A DNA stretch of 16,243 nt from Bacteroidales bacterium UBA3696 (lineage in GTDB: Bacteria > Bacteroidota > Bacteroidia > Bacteroidales > Paludibacteraceae): NCBI GenBank assembly GCA_002372135.1, contig DFIN01000015.1, forward strand, positions 1 to 16,243. Direction: 5' to 3'. The notes below the pieces were generated by a model that was given only the letters and a program-made list of their open reading frames with translations, had not been told where the DNA came from and searched no databases. The position numbers and the translations under genes are program-made. Shown in pieces: positions 9,401 to 15,782 of this stretch; position 1 is the first letter of the stretch; every line of letters begins with the position of its first letter.

Positions 9401-12400
9401 TGTAGTAGAACCAATAGCTGCTTCTGCGTAGAAAAGTCGCGCCTCAGAAGTTGCTTTTACATCAAATTTCGTATTGGTGATGGTCGTTTTCTTGTCGTAT
9501 GCATAAACACCTTTGGCTGTAGTGGTCTTTGGTTGCACCGTAAAGTCACATCCATCAATCGTAGTCGGACCACCGGCATAAACACCGATTGCTGTTGTTG
9601 ATCCTGTTGATGCATCAGTTTTAACCGTAAACTTGGAATTCTTAATATTCACGATAGGTGATGCCACCGAGTCTGCCGAACCAGGCACAGATGTAGCAGT
9701 TGAATAGACACCATATGCAGTAGTCGTTCCAGCTGTAACCTTGATATCACAACCGTTGATGGTTGCTTTTGCAGCAATCGCAATACCTACGCTGTCACGT
9801 CCTGCTATCGTACACGGGAAGACACTCTTGTAAGCATTGTAAGTTGTGGTTGCCCATTTATAAGAAGTGCTATCTGCTTGGAACTGCTTCCAGTTATGCA
9901 TCTTATTCGTTGCATTCACAACCACCCCACGAGCTTCCGTGCTTGTACGGGTAGTAGCCGTAATATCGCAGTTGTTGAGTTCTATTTCTCCGGCATACGC
10001 AAAACCGGGTTGCACTTGATTGCTACCCGGGACACCACAATCAGCATACGCTCCATACGCATATTGGGTAGCATTCGCAGAAATAGTCGCACCGCTTGCA
10101 GTCAGTTTTCCACTAACCGCATATAATCCGTACGCGGTAGTGGATGTGGAGAATGCCTCGAACGTACCACCATCAATTGTTGTGTATCCACCGCTGGACA
10201 CGGCACGAGACGTTGTTGTGGTCGCTTCGCCACGGAAGGTACCGCCATGAATTATCACAATTGGATAGGCCTCAGCATTACCGCCCGGTTTGCGGTTGGT
10301 TTGCACCTGTGTCTCCGAATCATATATCGTCTTTGCACGCGTTGAGGAACATACTGCGTATGCAGTAGTTGTTTTCGTCTTCGCGGTATAAGTTCCACTA
10401 TTGATAACCGCTTTCGCAGCAGTCGCATACTCTCCGTAATAGATAGGAGCGGTAGTCGTATTGGCGTCTTTAAAGATGTGAGCAGAAGCAGCTACTACAT
10501 ATACACCGTATGCTGTAGAACCTGTTACACTCTCTGCAGTAACCGTATTGCCGGTCAATTCCACATCTCCCCAATAGCAACCGCCGTATGTACTATTGAC
10601 AGCAGCGTTGGCACATATAGCGTACGTATAGAGATAGGCTTGTACATCAATGTTACAATTCTTAATCGGAACAGTGAAATACTCATTATCGTACGAGTTA
10701 TAACTACCATAGACGATAATACCATAGCTGTAATACGTATTGGAATGTACAGTGATGTTAGCATTTTCAATGCTGGCTTTAGCACTTGCTTTTTGCGACA
10801 GCGTACCATCCGTTGCCGTTTTGCCTGCGCCTACACCGGTGGCAGCAGCTTCAAGATAAATACCATAGTTATACAGAGAGGCTGCTTTCGTGCGGTCGCT
10901 GGTTACATTAATCGTACCGCCGGTCATATTGAGCGTACCGTAATAGCAACTGGAAGCTGTTGCACTAACTGATACTTTCATTAAAATACCATAACCGTAT
11001 CCATTATTCGTATTATTACCATGATCAGCAGCATAACCGGCATCAATCAAATTCGTGGTAATATGGTTATTGATTACACCGGCACTCATGTTGACCTTGC
11101 CGTACGCATAGATACCTAATGCATTATACGGTGCCTCCACTGCTATTTCACCTCCGGTAACATTCAGCACGGTGGTACCGGCATTATTCGTAGCCGCAGT
11201 ACTTCCCTGCACGATACCATATACCGAACGCGTTCCCTTGGCATCCAACTTACCACCATTGATATTGACCGTCGTTCCGGCATTTTGATGAATTACACGA
11301 GAAGTATTACCCGTAATAACCGTTGTAACGCCCAAATCTGCATTTTTAACAGAGGCATATTGCGCCAAGTTGTTTACCGCAAGAGTACCGCTCTCCAACG
11401 TGAATGTTCCGCCGGAGACAGTAATCGTACGCAACTGACCATTAAGCGCATGCTCGTTGATAATCTTACCTCCGGTTTTAGAGTCTTTAACCGTCACCGA
11501 TGCACTAAATGTCAACATCGGCACTTCCGACTTATTAACAGCTGCACGGAGTTCCTTACCATTCAAGTCGATGGTCATTGCCTTGTTAATTGTTTTGGTT
11601 GCCGTAATGGTACCTAAATCTACATTACGCAAAAGGGTCAGCGTAGCACCGGAAGTAGCATTCGCTGCAGCAAGGGCCTCAGCAAAAGTAGCATATTCGG
11701 TAGGAGAACCACCTGCCGGAGTGACACTGGCGTCGTTGGTCGCCGCAGCCTCCGAGTGACCGGCAATCGTTACAGAGCGTGCATCACCATTCGCTGCGGT
11801 AAGGGTCAACGTCGCTTCTGTGTCTCCCACGCCATTATTCGTATCATAAGTATAATCAACCGTTACCGTGCAGGTTCCTGCGGAGAAATCAGGCGTTACC
11901 GCATAGCCAGTAATTGCCAATGCACCTGTTCCGCTTACCGGTGTCAAGGTCGGAGCGGTCGGGAAGTCATCTTCGGCACCGTAGTTATAGGTAAAAGTCG
12001 CCGAACCCGTCTTGCCAGACTCGCCCTGCGTCGCATATACATCTGTGGCTTCCACGCCGACTAAAGCCAATGCGGGGAAGTTCGCTGTAACGGTACAAGT
12101 CTTCGCCGTACTGCCGCTTGCTTTTGATTGCAGCGAAACGGTAGTGGAGTGATTACGGCCGGCTCCACCATACGAACCACCGCCGTTGAATTTACCAGTG
12201 GCTATAACATTGTTTCCGTCTTGCGCCCAACTGGTAATCGTAAATTTACCATCAGCCGTTTCCGGAGACTTGTTCAAGTCCAGCGCAATCGTTTTCAGAT
12301 TCGATGTTGCAAAAGTCACCGTAAACGGATAGTCAATAGATGGATTAGTAGGAGCGAGATCTTTCGATGCCGCATCTACACTATTCACCGTTACCGCCAC

Positions 12401-12811
12401 GAAAGTTGCAGTGGCATCATAGGCCTGCGTACCGTCTGTGCTAGTAGAAGCCGCGCACGAGACACTTCCATTTGCAGATGCTGCGGAATAGGGGCCGCCT
12501 GTTACTTTACCGGAAAGAGAGACGTTATATCCAGGGTTAATATCCACCCACCAATACATCGTCACATTGTCTCCCGATGTCGTAGTTGCAGCACTTTTCA
12601 CCGCTGTATTGGGATTTGCCGTTCCGGGTTTTGAATTACTATTCGCTACATATACCGAGCCGGCACCTGTCTGACCTGATTGAGTTATCTTCAGCGAGGC
12701 ATAGTAATTGCTACTGCCACCTCCACCTGCCCACACTTGACCGATGCTCATAGCGAGCAGGAGCAGGGTGAAAAACCCTTTGAAAAAGGGTGTTAGAAAT
12801 TTGTTTTGCAT
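3437..12811 (-). CDS. Giant modular secreted surface protein (3124 aa) with beta-helix and InlB-type repeats
   Basis: The start is placed at 12811, not at the in-frame ATG at 12877: the 12811 ATG opens directly into a signal peptide (MQNKFLTPFFKGFF, then LLLLAMSIGQVWA) and the -7 promoter box at 12843-12850 lies downstream of 12877. Layout: residues 25-370, beta-sandwich-like, Ser/Thr/Gly-rich; 374-1300, first beta-helix opening with YATFAEALAAANA and full of short turns such as GGTF and TTAYGVY; 1314-1860, second beta-helix opening YKTLEEALQVV; 1862-2234, five InlB/Flg_new repeats (YTITFxNDD ... FTFxGW ... YTATY); 2251-2495, third beta-helix opening YYTTVDAAFTAAN; 2500-2653, two more InlB-type repeats; 2654-3090, a C-terminal domain with HWYSVAVPW. 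The end, VYIIRNGEVYTIGGKKV, resembles Bacteroidales C-terminal sorting tails. An adhesin or cell-surface scaffold is inferred; no enzyme active site is visible. Confidence 0.92.
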   Translation of the reverse strand: MQNKFLTPFFKGFFTLLLLAMSIGQVWAGGGGSSNYYASLKITQSGQTGAGSVYVANSNSKPGTANPNTAVKSAATTTSGDNVTMYWWVDINPGYNVSLSGKVTGGPYSAASANGSVSCAASTSTDGTQAYDATATFVAVTVNSVDAASKDLAPTNPSIDYPFTVTFATSNLKTIALDLNKSPETADGKFTITSWAQDGNNVIATGKFNGGGSYGGAGRNHSTTVSLQSKASGSTAKTCTVTANFPALALVGVEATDVYATQGESGKTGSATFTYNYGAEDDFPTAPTLTPVSGTGALAITGYAVTPDFSAGTCTVTVDYTYDTNNGVGDTEATLTLTAANGDARSVTIAGHSEAAATNDASVTPAGGSPTEYATFAEALAAANATSGATLTLLRNVDLGTITATKTINKAMTIDLNGKELRAAVNKSEVPMLTFSASVTVKDSKTGGKIINEHALNGQLRTITVSGGTFTLESGTLAVNNLAQYASVKNADLGVTTVITGNTSRVIHQNAGTTVNINGGKLDAKGTRSVYGIVQGSTAATNNAGTTVLNVTGGEIAVEAPYNALGIYAYGKVNMSAGVINNHITTNLIDAGYAADHGNNTNNGYGYGILMKVSVSATASSCYYGTLNMTGGTINVTSDRTKAASLYNYGIYLEAAATGVGAGKTATDGTLSQKASAKASIENANITVHSNTYYSYGIIVYGSYNSYDNEYFTVPIKNCNIDVQAYLYTYAICANAAVNSTYGGCYWGDVELTGNTVTAESVTGSTAYGVYVVAASAHIFKDANTTTAPIYYGEYATAAKAVINSGTYTAKTKTTTAYAVCSSTRAKTIYDSETQVQTNRKPGGNAEAYPIVIIHGGTFRGEATTTTSRAVSSGGYTTIDGGTFEAFSTSTTAYGLYAVSGKLTASGATISANATQYAYGAYADCGVPGSNQVQPGFAYAGEIELNNCDITATTRTSTEARGVVVNATNKMHNWKQFQADSTSYKWATTTYNAYKSVFPCTIAGRDSVGIAIAAKATINGCDIKVTAGTTTAYGVYSTATSVPGSADSVASPIVNIKNSKFTVKTDASTGSTTAIGVYAGGPTTIDGCDFTVQPKTTTAKGVYAYDKKTTITNTKFDVKATSEARLFYAEAAIGSTTGWDYHGEFELGEGNECVATSTGGNTAHILTLIATKRNIASGRFAGDYANASSALITDGSYKATATGTTCYAVNLSAEQVQGAVKAAPSCTIEGGKFWALASGGTTGICSTNGVAGNILFKGGVYNVNTTLSKHIPEGYEEFPLPNDRPEYAEGYRYAIEPVGNHGNYVCQIGSTKYKTLEEALQVVTSGQVIYMIANYTMVTPGDYVLPSGATLLIPYKEGTGKGATTAIGNSAETTTSGTTPTLFRKLTFGNGVNLICSGTIETSAQQKANGQYGANVGMPSGAYGQIHMEEGSHISMESGSRLNCWGYITGKGTINVKKNATVLEGFQMGDWCGGTNASNLIGNDEDVFPVTHYFYQSIECPITYRPGSRALGSTHIAVSVPFLGTQVYGQDNIALVGTSGSMFIMDDNDVSAETWVMKDYDEATDQCIWTVNSGASLGNLTISVSSYNMESADYDLPITTNMSVVLNYGEMEIGQNSVFLPGSKLIINKQGTAVLNGVTVTAYDAADWTGTTRYFATYSPTWGTTNPRKNIAVADAEIFLHGKLDIRSNGGLYTTPGGANIHSTNADAGEVIYTTAAQGNKTNYYLQQGGTTRTSVTTNPARLKNGDDSYASSASTAAGKTWTYKNDVWDAWSKDGCFFMNAADKPHAKPAALVELTGKTPDANKLLHDAETGLCNFVWDENCYWWEVVTEPTPEGYYQSLNADNNGDYNYYYYNSAADCWKIKKITVTWNINGTNTNYSVGYGVKPEWLGATPTKTSSSSDYVWRWDGWTKGSEPTVLANNGLPYVTENTTFTAHFYEKYYEYNITFKNSDGTILESKNWIAGTTPSYDGTPTKKPTEAETFTFNGTWSPAITAVNSSAVYVAQYDATPRAYTITFLNYDMSELGTAEVNYNGTPTNDTYLAAVAPVITDPYKPDNSAYSFEFAGWRLQGASENGFAQVKGDQTYVAQFAETTKKYRITFLDDDGETVLHWTQLEYDAMPSYDGPATSGFNRQDAEWDYTFMGWTPAEFTAVQGPQTYTAVYNKTKRKYTITWLNDDNSQIDQTEVEYGDVPTHADATKKNTAEYSYTFTGWYPAVSAVTGDATYTATYTTTPVVASVTINSATTYYTTVDAAFTAANASATYEPTITLLRDASTTTTTFISYTGEKNCTLNLNGHTLSSTTAQALLFINKAGITFTITDLTESKSGTLHLESTSTDNRWCVYVANGNLQMDAGTVFLHSKANQFNEGVRIDPTASTFTMNGGKVQVVTSDGKTACGIVSRGTAVIHGGAVQVEASGDGYGIEARVKDSNIGNVTVNGGKFLVTGATAACAYRSDIKATLKLQGGYYNTNTNLAANCATGYHVQNLTAGDEYNAGYRYEVNNRYTVTWQVEETAISETLVYGTKPVYGTTPAKTATTEQEFTFAGWTDGTTIYAADKTLPAVTGDATYTAVFDAAARRYTITFKNDDNNSVIATPLVAYGTSPAYEGTLVSALDATLTFAGWSDGTTTYAAGETLPAVTGEAVYTATYKRIVPSIVVDADSEDSIAINTNTVTTTVKVQGKLDVAEDATLTTDYLILEASSATQTEHASSGEITGDGTVTARRAMFKFTQSGGFKARHWYSVAVPWQVDVPWNNGYTLTGGISAKSGAGAFRSLALGRDIDLIYYDGAERANHGHSDDCWRYVEDDGQNEAMQPGKAYMFYLLQDADTLLFMRKEGTNLHTNTTSVTAYEEHTDNMDKDANWNGIANPATYKAYLNAGTTVGYIYVTETDQYTIIDLDQESGKLMVGQAVYVQAGTETSMVVKANRNAFEPLFAPIRQMAASSKARYDVSITANGITTDRVIIRTEEDKPDQYTIAKDLVKFGVSKQVAQLWINRYDGRLSMNTMSMDNNLAVYPLGISIPKAGEYTLSCNQETPNGYLLYLTYEGQPIWNLSEAPYTVDMVKGTNDRYGLKLMRSNAPTMPTSFDEMVLDAHDEPRKVAIDGHVYIIRNGEVYTIGGKKVNR
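4859..5312 (-). repeat. Two InlB/Flg_new-type repeats (distal set)
   Basis: Within the giant protein, two units run from YTVTWQVEE to YTATYKR with the pattern YTxTF, then FTFAGWxDGTTxYAA, then LPAVTG-A-YTA. At the DNA level the two copies are offset by 228 bases (plus-strand word CGTTACGGCAGGCA near 4892 and 5120), equal to 76 codons, and remain clearly alike. These modules are known from listerial internalin B and many Bacteroidales surface proteins. Confidence 0.8.
6111..7228 (-). repeat. Five InlB/Flg_new-type repeats (proximal set)
   Basis: Five consecutive units are seen in the giant protein. They start at ITVTWNING, YNITFKNSDG, YTITFLNYD, YRITFLDDDGE and YTITWLNDDN. Each has a central aromatic GW or GxW turn (WDGW, FNGTW, FAGW, FMGW, FTGW) and ends in a TAHF, VAQY, VAQF, TAVY or TATY strand. 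Units run about 65-80 residues and are more diverged at DNA level than the distal pair. Confidence 0.8.
12775..12791 (-). other. Small inverted repeat early in the giant-protein mRNA
   Basis: ACCCTTT and AAAGGGT (7 bp) surround a 3-base loop within codons 7-13 of the signal peptide. It could fold as a hairpin close to the translation start. It may be a by-product of coding for the TPFFKGFF stretch. Confidence 0.3.
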
Positions 12812-12842
12812 ATCTTTTTGTATTTCATTTTCGTAAAGCGCG

Positions 12843-12872
12843 CAAAGATAGGGTATTACAAACTTGTTGACA
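12843..12872 (-). promoter_or_regulatory. Promoter of the giant surface protein operon
   Basis: On the minus strand TATCTTTG (plus-strand 12843-12850) is a perfect TAnnTTTG -7 box. A TTG about 20 bases upstream (around 12871-12873, in GCTTGTC) can serve as the -33 element. The predicted start of transcription, near 12837, leaves a leader of about 25 bases before the ATG at 12811. It lies downstream of the ATG at 12877, which therefore cannot be the start for this promoter. Confidence 0.65.
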
Positions 12873-12985
12873 AGCAAATCCGTCTTTTTTCGAGTTTTTG
12901 GCTACTTATTTAGCAATTTTGTCATTTCCGACTTACAAAAAAGAGCTGCAAACACCTTACACTTTCTGGCTATAGATACACAAAA

Positions 12986-13031
12986 GCGGTAATCCGCCGT
13001 GAGTATACTGCCACTCATTTTGGATTACCGT
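12986..13031. repeat. 46-bp hairpin repeat, copy 1 (after the ATPase gene)
   Basis: GCGGTAATCC (12986-12995) and GGATTACCGT (13022-13031) form a 10-bp stem with one G-U pair around a 26-base loop. Flanking AAAA and TTTT can extend the stem by 4 bp. It lies 38 bases beyond the ATPase stop. The same 46-base unit, loop included, recurs at 14452-14497 in the same orientation with 39 of 46 positions identical by my count. It could act as a terminator (short T-run on both sides) or be a REP-like element. Confidence 0.8.
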
Positions 13032-13069
13032 TTTTAAATGCCTTTTGTGGGAAGGTTCGGGAAGAACGG

Positions 13070-14326
13070 TTATAATCTTAAACTATTCTCATCAGTTAGA
13101 AATTGCCTAAGACCTATGATTGTTATTCCATTTTCTGTCTGACGCAGCGATGTTTGGTCTTTAGTGATGATGATTTTTTTGAAACCGTCGCCAACACGCA
13201 GCAGAGGTCTTTCCTCTTGTCTGCGTTTCTCCGTAGTTGGCAGTGTTAATGCCGATTGGATATAATAGCGTTCATAGCCGTAGTTGACCACAAAGTCGAT
13301 TTCTATTCTTTTATGTACAGGTTTTCCTTGGTCATTTTTTTCTACCACTTCTATTACCCCCACATCTACTTCGCAGCCTCGTTTCAGCAACTCGTTATAT
13401 ATAACATTCTCCATGATATGGGTGTCTTCTATCTGGCGGAAGTTCAGTCGTGCATTCCGTAAGCCCATGTCCGTAAAATAATATTTGAATGGAGAGCCGA
13501 TATATTTCCGTCCCTTTACGTCATATCGTTGGGCTCTACTGATAAGAAATGCATCTTCCAGATAGTCCAGATATTGACTAATCGTAACTGCGGATAGACT
13601 TTCCTTACTGACCGTTTTGAACGTATCTTGCAGTTTATTCGGATTAGTAAGCGAACCGATGGAAGAAGAAATGATATCCACAATCGTGTTCATTGCCGCC
13701 GTATTTTTTATTCCGTATCTGTCCACCACATCTTTGAGATAGGTAGCAGCGAATAGTTGTTTCAGATAGGAACGTTTTGTCTTGATACTCGGCTCGGATG
13801 CCACCAAGGGAAGACCGCCATATAGTGCATACTCCTCCCACAACTCATCCCATGATTTATTCGGGAAAGCTTCCGCATATTCGGAAAAGGAAAGCGGATA
13901 GAGTCTGATTTCGTCACCACGCCCTCTGAACTCAGTTGCTACATCCGAGACCAGAAACCGAGAGTTACTTCCCGTTACATTCACATCCAGATTGGATATA
14001 TGCAGGCAGCTATTGAGTACGTCCACGAAATCCGACATCAGTTGTACTTCATCGATGAGTAAGTAATACCATTCTTTGTCTTGGATTCGGCTTCTGATAT
14101 AAGCCAAACATTTATCAGGATTTCTCATCTCCAGATACAATCTGTCGTCAAGGATAATCTCAATGATATGTTCCTCATCTACGCCATTCTGAAGCAAATA
14201 CTGCTTAAACAGCTTGAACAAGAAGAATGATTTGCCGCTTCTTCGTAGTCCGGTAATGATTTTAATCATTGAACCTTTGGGTTTACCTGTCAATTGATCA
14301 AGATAACTCTTTCTGCTGAAAATCAT
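13070..14326 (-). CDS. AAA ATPase with DUF4143 C-terminal domain
   Basis: A 418-residue protein of the common bacterial and archaeal AAA_14/DUF4143 type. The P-loop GLRRSGKS is at 26-33, a Walker B strand YYLLIDEVQ at 87-95, a sensor-like VTGSNS at 117-122, TEFRGRG at 131-137 and LYPLSFSEY at 142-150. The C-terminal part carries MENVIYNELLKRG (305-317), IEIDFVV (341-347) and YIQSA (355-359), the residue pattern of the PD-(D/E)XK-like DUF4143 domain. Length is usual for the family and all motifs are present. The function of the family is not settled; it binds ATP and is often horizontally acquired or present in many copies. It has its own promoter about 60-90 bases upstream, with a palindrome across the -7 box. 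The gene is bracketed by two same-orientation hairpin repeats, and its base composition looks more AT-rich than the acyl-carrier cluster (not measured). Confidence 0.9.
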   Translation of the reverse strand: MIFSRKSYLDQLTGKPKGSMIKIITGLRRSGKSFFLFKLFKQYLLQNGVDEEHIIEIILDDRLYLEMRNPDKCLAYIRSRIQDKEWYYLLIDEVQLMSDFVDVLNSCLHISNLDVNVTGSNSRFLVSDVATEFRGRGDEIRLYPLSFSEYAEAFPNKSWDELWEEYALYGGLPLVASEPSIKTKRSYLKQLFAATYLKDVVDRYGIKNTAAMNTIVDIISSSIGSLTNPNKLQDTFKTVSKESLSAVTISQYLDYLEDAFLISRAQRYDVKGRKYIGSPFKYYFTDMGLRNARLNFRQIEDTHIMENVIYNELLKRGCEVDVGVIEVVEKNDQGKPVHKRIEIDFVVNYGYERYYIQSALTLPTTEKRRQEERPLLRVGDGFKKIIITKDQTSLRQTENGITIIGLRQFLTDENSLRL

Positions 14327-14378
14327 ACACTTTAGTTTTACGCCACTTTATAATATGGTAAGATTTACCGTTTTCATA

Positions 14379-14402
14379 AAAACGCTGCAAAAGTAGCGTT
14401 TT
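14379..14402. promoter_or_regulatory. Palindrome across the ATPase -7 box (possible operator)
   Basis: AAAACGCT (14379-14386) and AGCGTTTT (14395-14402) form an 8-bp perfect inverted repeat with an 8-base spacer. The spacer and right arm contain the -7 box of the ATPase promoter. A repressor dimer bound here would block the promoter, but no regulator gene is visible nearby. Confidence 0.4.
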
Positions 14403-14417
14403 CTTGAGATACGCAAA
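14388..14417 (-). promoter_or_regulatory. Promoter of the ATPase gene
   Basis: On the minus strand TACTTTTG (plus-strand 14388-14395) fits TAnnTTTG. A TTTG (14414-14417) stands 18 bases upstream as the -33 element. The predicted leader is about 55 bases long. Confidence 0.6.
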
Positions 14418-14451
14418 TAAAAATTCACAATTCACCAAATTAAGCAAATTT

Positions 14452-14497
14452 GCGGTAATCCGCCGTGAGTATGCTGTTCCTCCTATTGGATTACCGC
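14452..14497. repeat. 46-bp hairpin repeat, copy 2 (between the DUF3737 and ATPase genes)
   Basis: GCGGTAATCC (14452-14461) and GGATTACCGC (14488-14497) form a perfect 10-bp stem with a 26-base loop. The loop begins GCCGTGAGTATGCTG, nearly the same as copy 1. It lies 28 bases after the DUF3737 stop and about 35 bases upstream of the ATPase -33 element. It has no T-run on the minus-strand exit (CAAATTTGC), so it is a poor intrinsic terminator for the gene it follows. Confidence 0.8.
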
Positions 14498-14525
14498 TTT
14501 AATGTCTAATACAATTACGTTTTAT

Positions 14526-15389
14526 CTAAACAATTCGTTGAGCGTAAGTTCTGCTTGATTGTATGACGCAATCGTTGGGGGCTTTGACGTGGTTGTCGCG
14601 GATGATTTCGTCGCAGCCGCAGCAGGAGATATGTCCTGAGCGGGGATTCTTGATAGATGTTACAGCCGACCGGATAGTGGCTTGTACGGACGAGTACTCA
14701 AAGGCAAGGTCGGCATCGGGGGCAAAGGTGCAGTCTTCAAGCACGAGGTTGTCGCAGTAGCAAAGAGGTTGCGTACCGCTGATATGGCAGCGCACGAGGC
14801 GCAGGTTGCGGCTGTACCAGGCGAGGTACTCACCGTGAATCTCAGAGTCATAGATGGTGCAGTGGTCGCTCTCCCAAAAAGCGTCCTTGGTATGGAGCAC
14901 GGCATTATGAATCTCGATGTTGCGGGCATACTGGAAAGCATACTTGGCAGTCATGTGCAAGCGGGTGATGTGGAGGTCGGACGCGCGCATAAAAGGATAG
15001 ATACCGCCTTCCATCGAGATGTCGGTGAGTTGTCCGTTGCGGCATGACCAGAAAGTCTCGTCGCTGTTGGTGATACGGATATTATCAAGCCTTAGGTCGT
15101 CTATTTCGCGGAAGGCTTTGGGACTGTGGATAGTGCAGTCGGTCATACCAAGACGGCGCACATACCACAGGCTGGCACGGGAAGGGGCTTCGAAGGTGCA
15201 CTGCCGGCAGGCGATGTCCTCGCACTCCCACAAGATGTATTGCCCGGAGAATCGGCAGTCGATGGCATTGATACGGCGGCACTCTTTGAGTCCGGATTCG
15301 CCCTCGCCTATGGTGATTTGCTCCAGACAGAGGTCACTACTGTTGTAGAGCGGGCGCTCGCCGGAAAAGGTCTGATTAGAGATTTGCAT
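14526..15389 (-). CDS. DUF3737 family protein (beta-helix)
   Basis: A 287-residue protein that I recognise as DUF3737, a family of predicted right-handed beta-helix proteins of unknown function, close to the usual family length. It opens MQISNQTFSGERPLYNSSDL, typical of the family, and is made of short strand-turn units ending in Cys, Asp or Trp (CRFSGQYILWECEDI, CTFEAPSRASLWYVRRL, CTIYDSEIHGEYLAWYSRNL). It is rich in Cys (for example CCGCDEII near 254-261) and Trp. There is no signal peptide, so it is probably cytoplasmic. The start is 24 bases after the stop of the acyl carrier protein gene, so the two are probably co-transcribed. Family members usually have no known substrate, and no catalytic residues can be named here. 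Confidence 0.82.
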   Translation of the reverse strand: MQISNQTFSGERPLYNSSDLCLEQITIGEGESGLKECRRINAIDCRFSGQYILWECEDIACRQCTFEAPSRASLWYVRRLGMTDCTIHSPKAFREIDDLRLDNIRITNSDETFWSCRNGQLTDISMEGGIYPFMRASDLHITRLHMTAKYAFQYARNIEIHNAVLHTKDAFWESDHCTIYDSEIHGEYLAWYSRNLRLVRCHISGTQPLCYCDNLVLEDCTFAPDADLAFEYSSVQATIRSAVTSIKNPRSGHISCCGCDEIIRDNHVKAPNDCVIQSSRTYAQRIV

Positions 15390-15413
15390 GGTGTTTGAGG
15401 TGGATACCGCGTA

Positions 15414-15653
15414 TTAACTGTTGGCTTCGATGTAGTCGTATAGGTCTTGTAGGGTAACGAGCGCTTTGACTGCGCCGCGGTCGGGTTGGAAGCCGAATGT
15501 GCGTTTGATGAAGATGGAGGTCTCAACGGCATCTAACGAGGTCATTCCGAGGTCGCGTTTGAGTTCCGCATCGGGCGTAATGGCTGCCGCTTCATACTCC
15601 AAACGGTCTGTCATAAAGGCATTTACTTTTTCTTGAATTTCTTGTTGTGTCAT
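15414..15653 (-). CDS. Acyl carrier protein (stand-alone)
   Basis: A 79-residue acidic protein with the four-helix carrier fold pattern. The phosphopantetheine site is DLGMTSLDAVE (34-44), with Ser39 as the attachment residue; the usual Asp before Ser is Thr here (TSLD instead of DSLD). C-terminal helix LVTLQDLYDYIEANS. It would carry acyl chains as thioesters in the cytoplasm once modified by a phosphopantetheinyl transferase. The gene follows an AMP-binding ligase (129 bases, with its own promoter between) and precedes DUF3737. The non-DSL motif and neighbours suggest a specialised carrier and not the housekeeping fatty-acid AcpP, but that is inference. Confidence 0.88.
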   Translation of the reverse strand: MTQQEIQEKVNAFMTDRLEYEAAAITPDAELKRDLGMTSLDAVETSIFIKRTFGFQPDRGAVKALVTLQDLYDYIEANS

Positions 15654-15674
15654 AATGGTTGTCTATTAAAAAAC

Positions 15675-15710
15675 ATCGCCGCAAAAGTACACTTTTTTGG
15701 CGATATGCAA
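15675..15710 (-). promoter_or_regulatory. Promoter of the acyl carrier protein gene, with dyad symmetry
   Basis: On the minus strand TACTTTTG (plus-strand 15682-15689) matches the -7 consensus, and TTG (15708-15710) lies 18 bases upstream. The -7 box is embedded in a 30-base dyad: ATCGCC (15675-15680) pairs with GGCGAT (15699-15704), and AAAAGT (15683-15688) with ACTTTT (15691-15696). This could be an operator or a leader hairpin. Confidence 0.55.
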
Positions 15711-15782
15711 GGGTATAAAGCGGGAAGTTTGCTGCTAATAATCGTTGTTTTGCTTAAATTCTGCGGAGGAAGGTTTTTACGA

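Noticed and set aside
12878..12985. Possible small gene or RNA between the giant gene promoter and hairpin copy 1
   Set aside because: AT-rich with several stops on both strands; no hairpin, tRNA-like or other pattern that I could support.
13256..13841. Small frames on both strands within the ATPase gene
   Set aside because: They are shadows of the ATPase frame, whose Walker and DUF4143 motifs are all intact.
12986..14497. Inverted terminal repeats of an insertion sequence around the ATPase
   Set aside because: The two copies are in the same orientation and the gene is not a transposase; no target-site duplication was found. A cassette with direct repeats remains possible and is reported.
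14452..14497. Intrinsic terminator for the DUF3737 gene
   Set aside because: The stem is good but the minus-strand exit reads CAAATTTGC with no U-run, so I list it as a repeat only.
14563..15398. Overlapping plus-strand frames (65-121 aa) across the DUF3737 gene
   Set aside because: The minus-strand frame is a recognisable family of the expected length; the plus-strand frames have no features.
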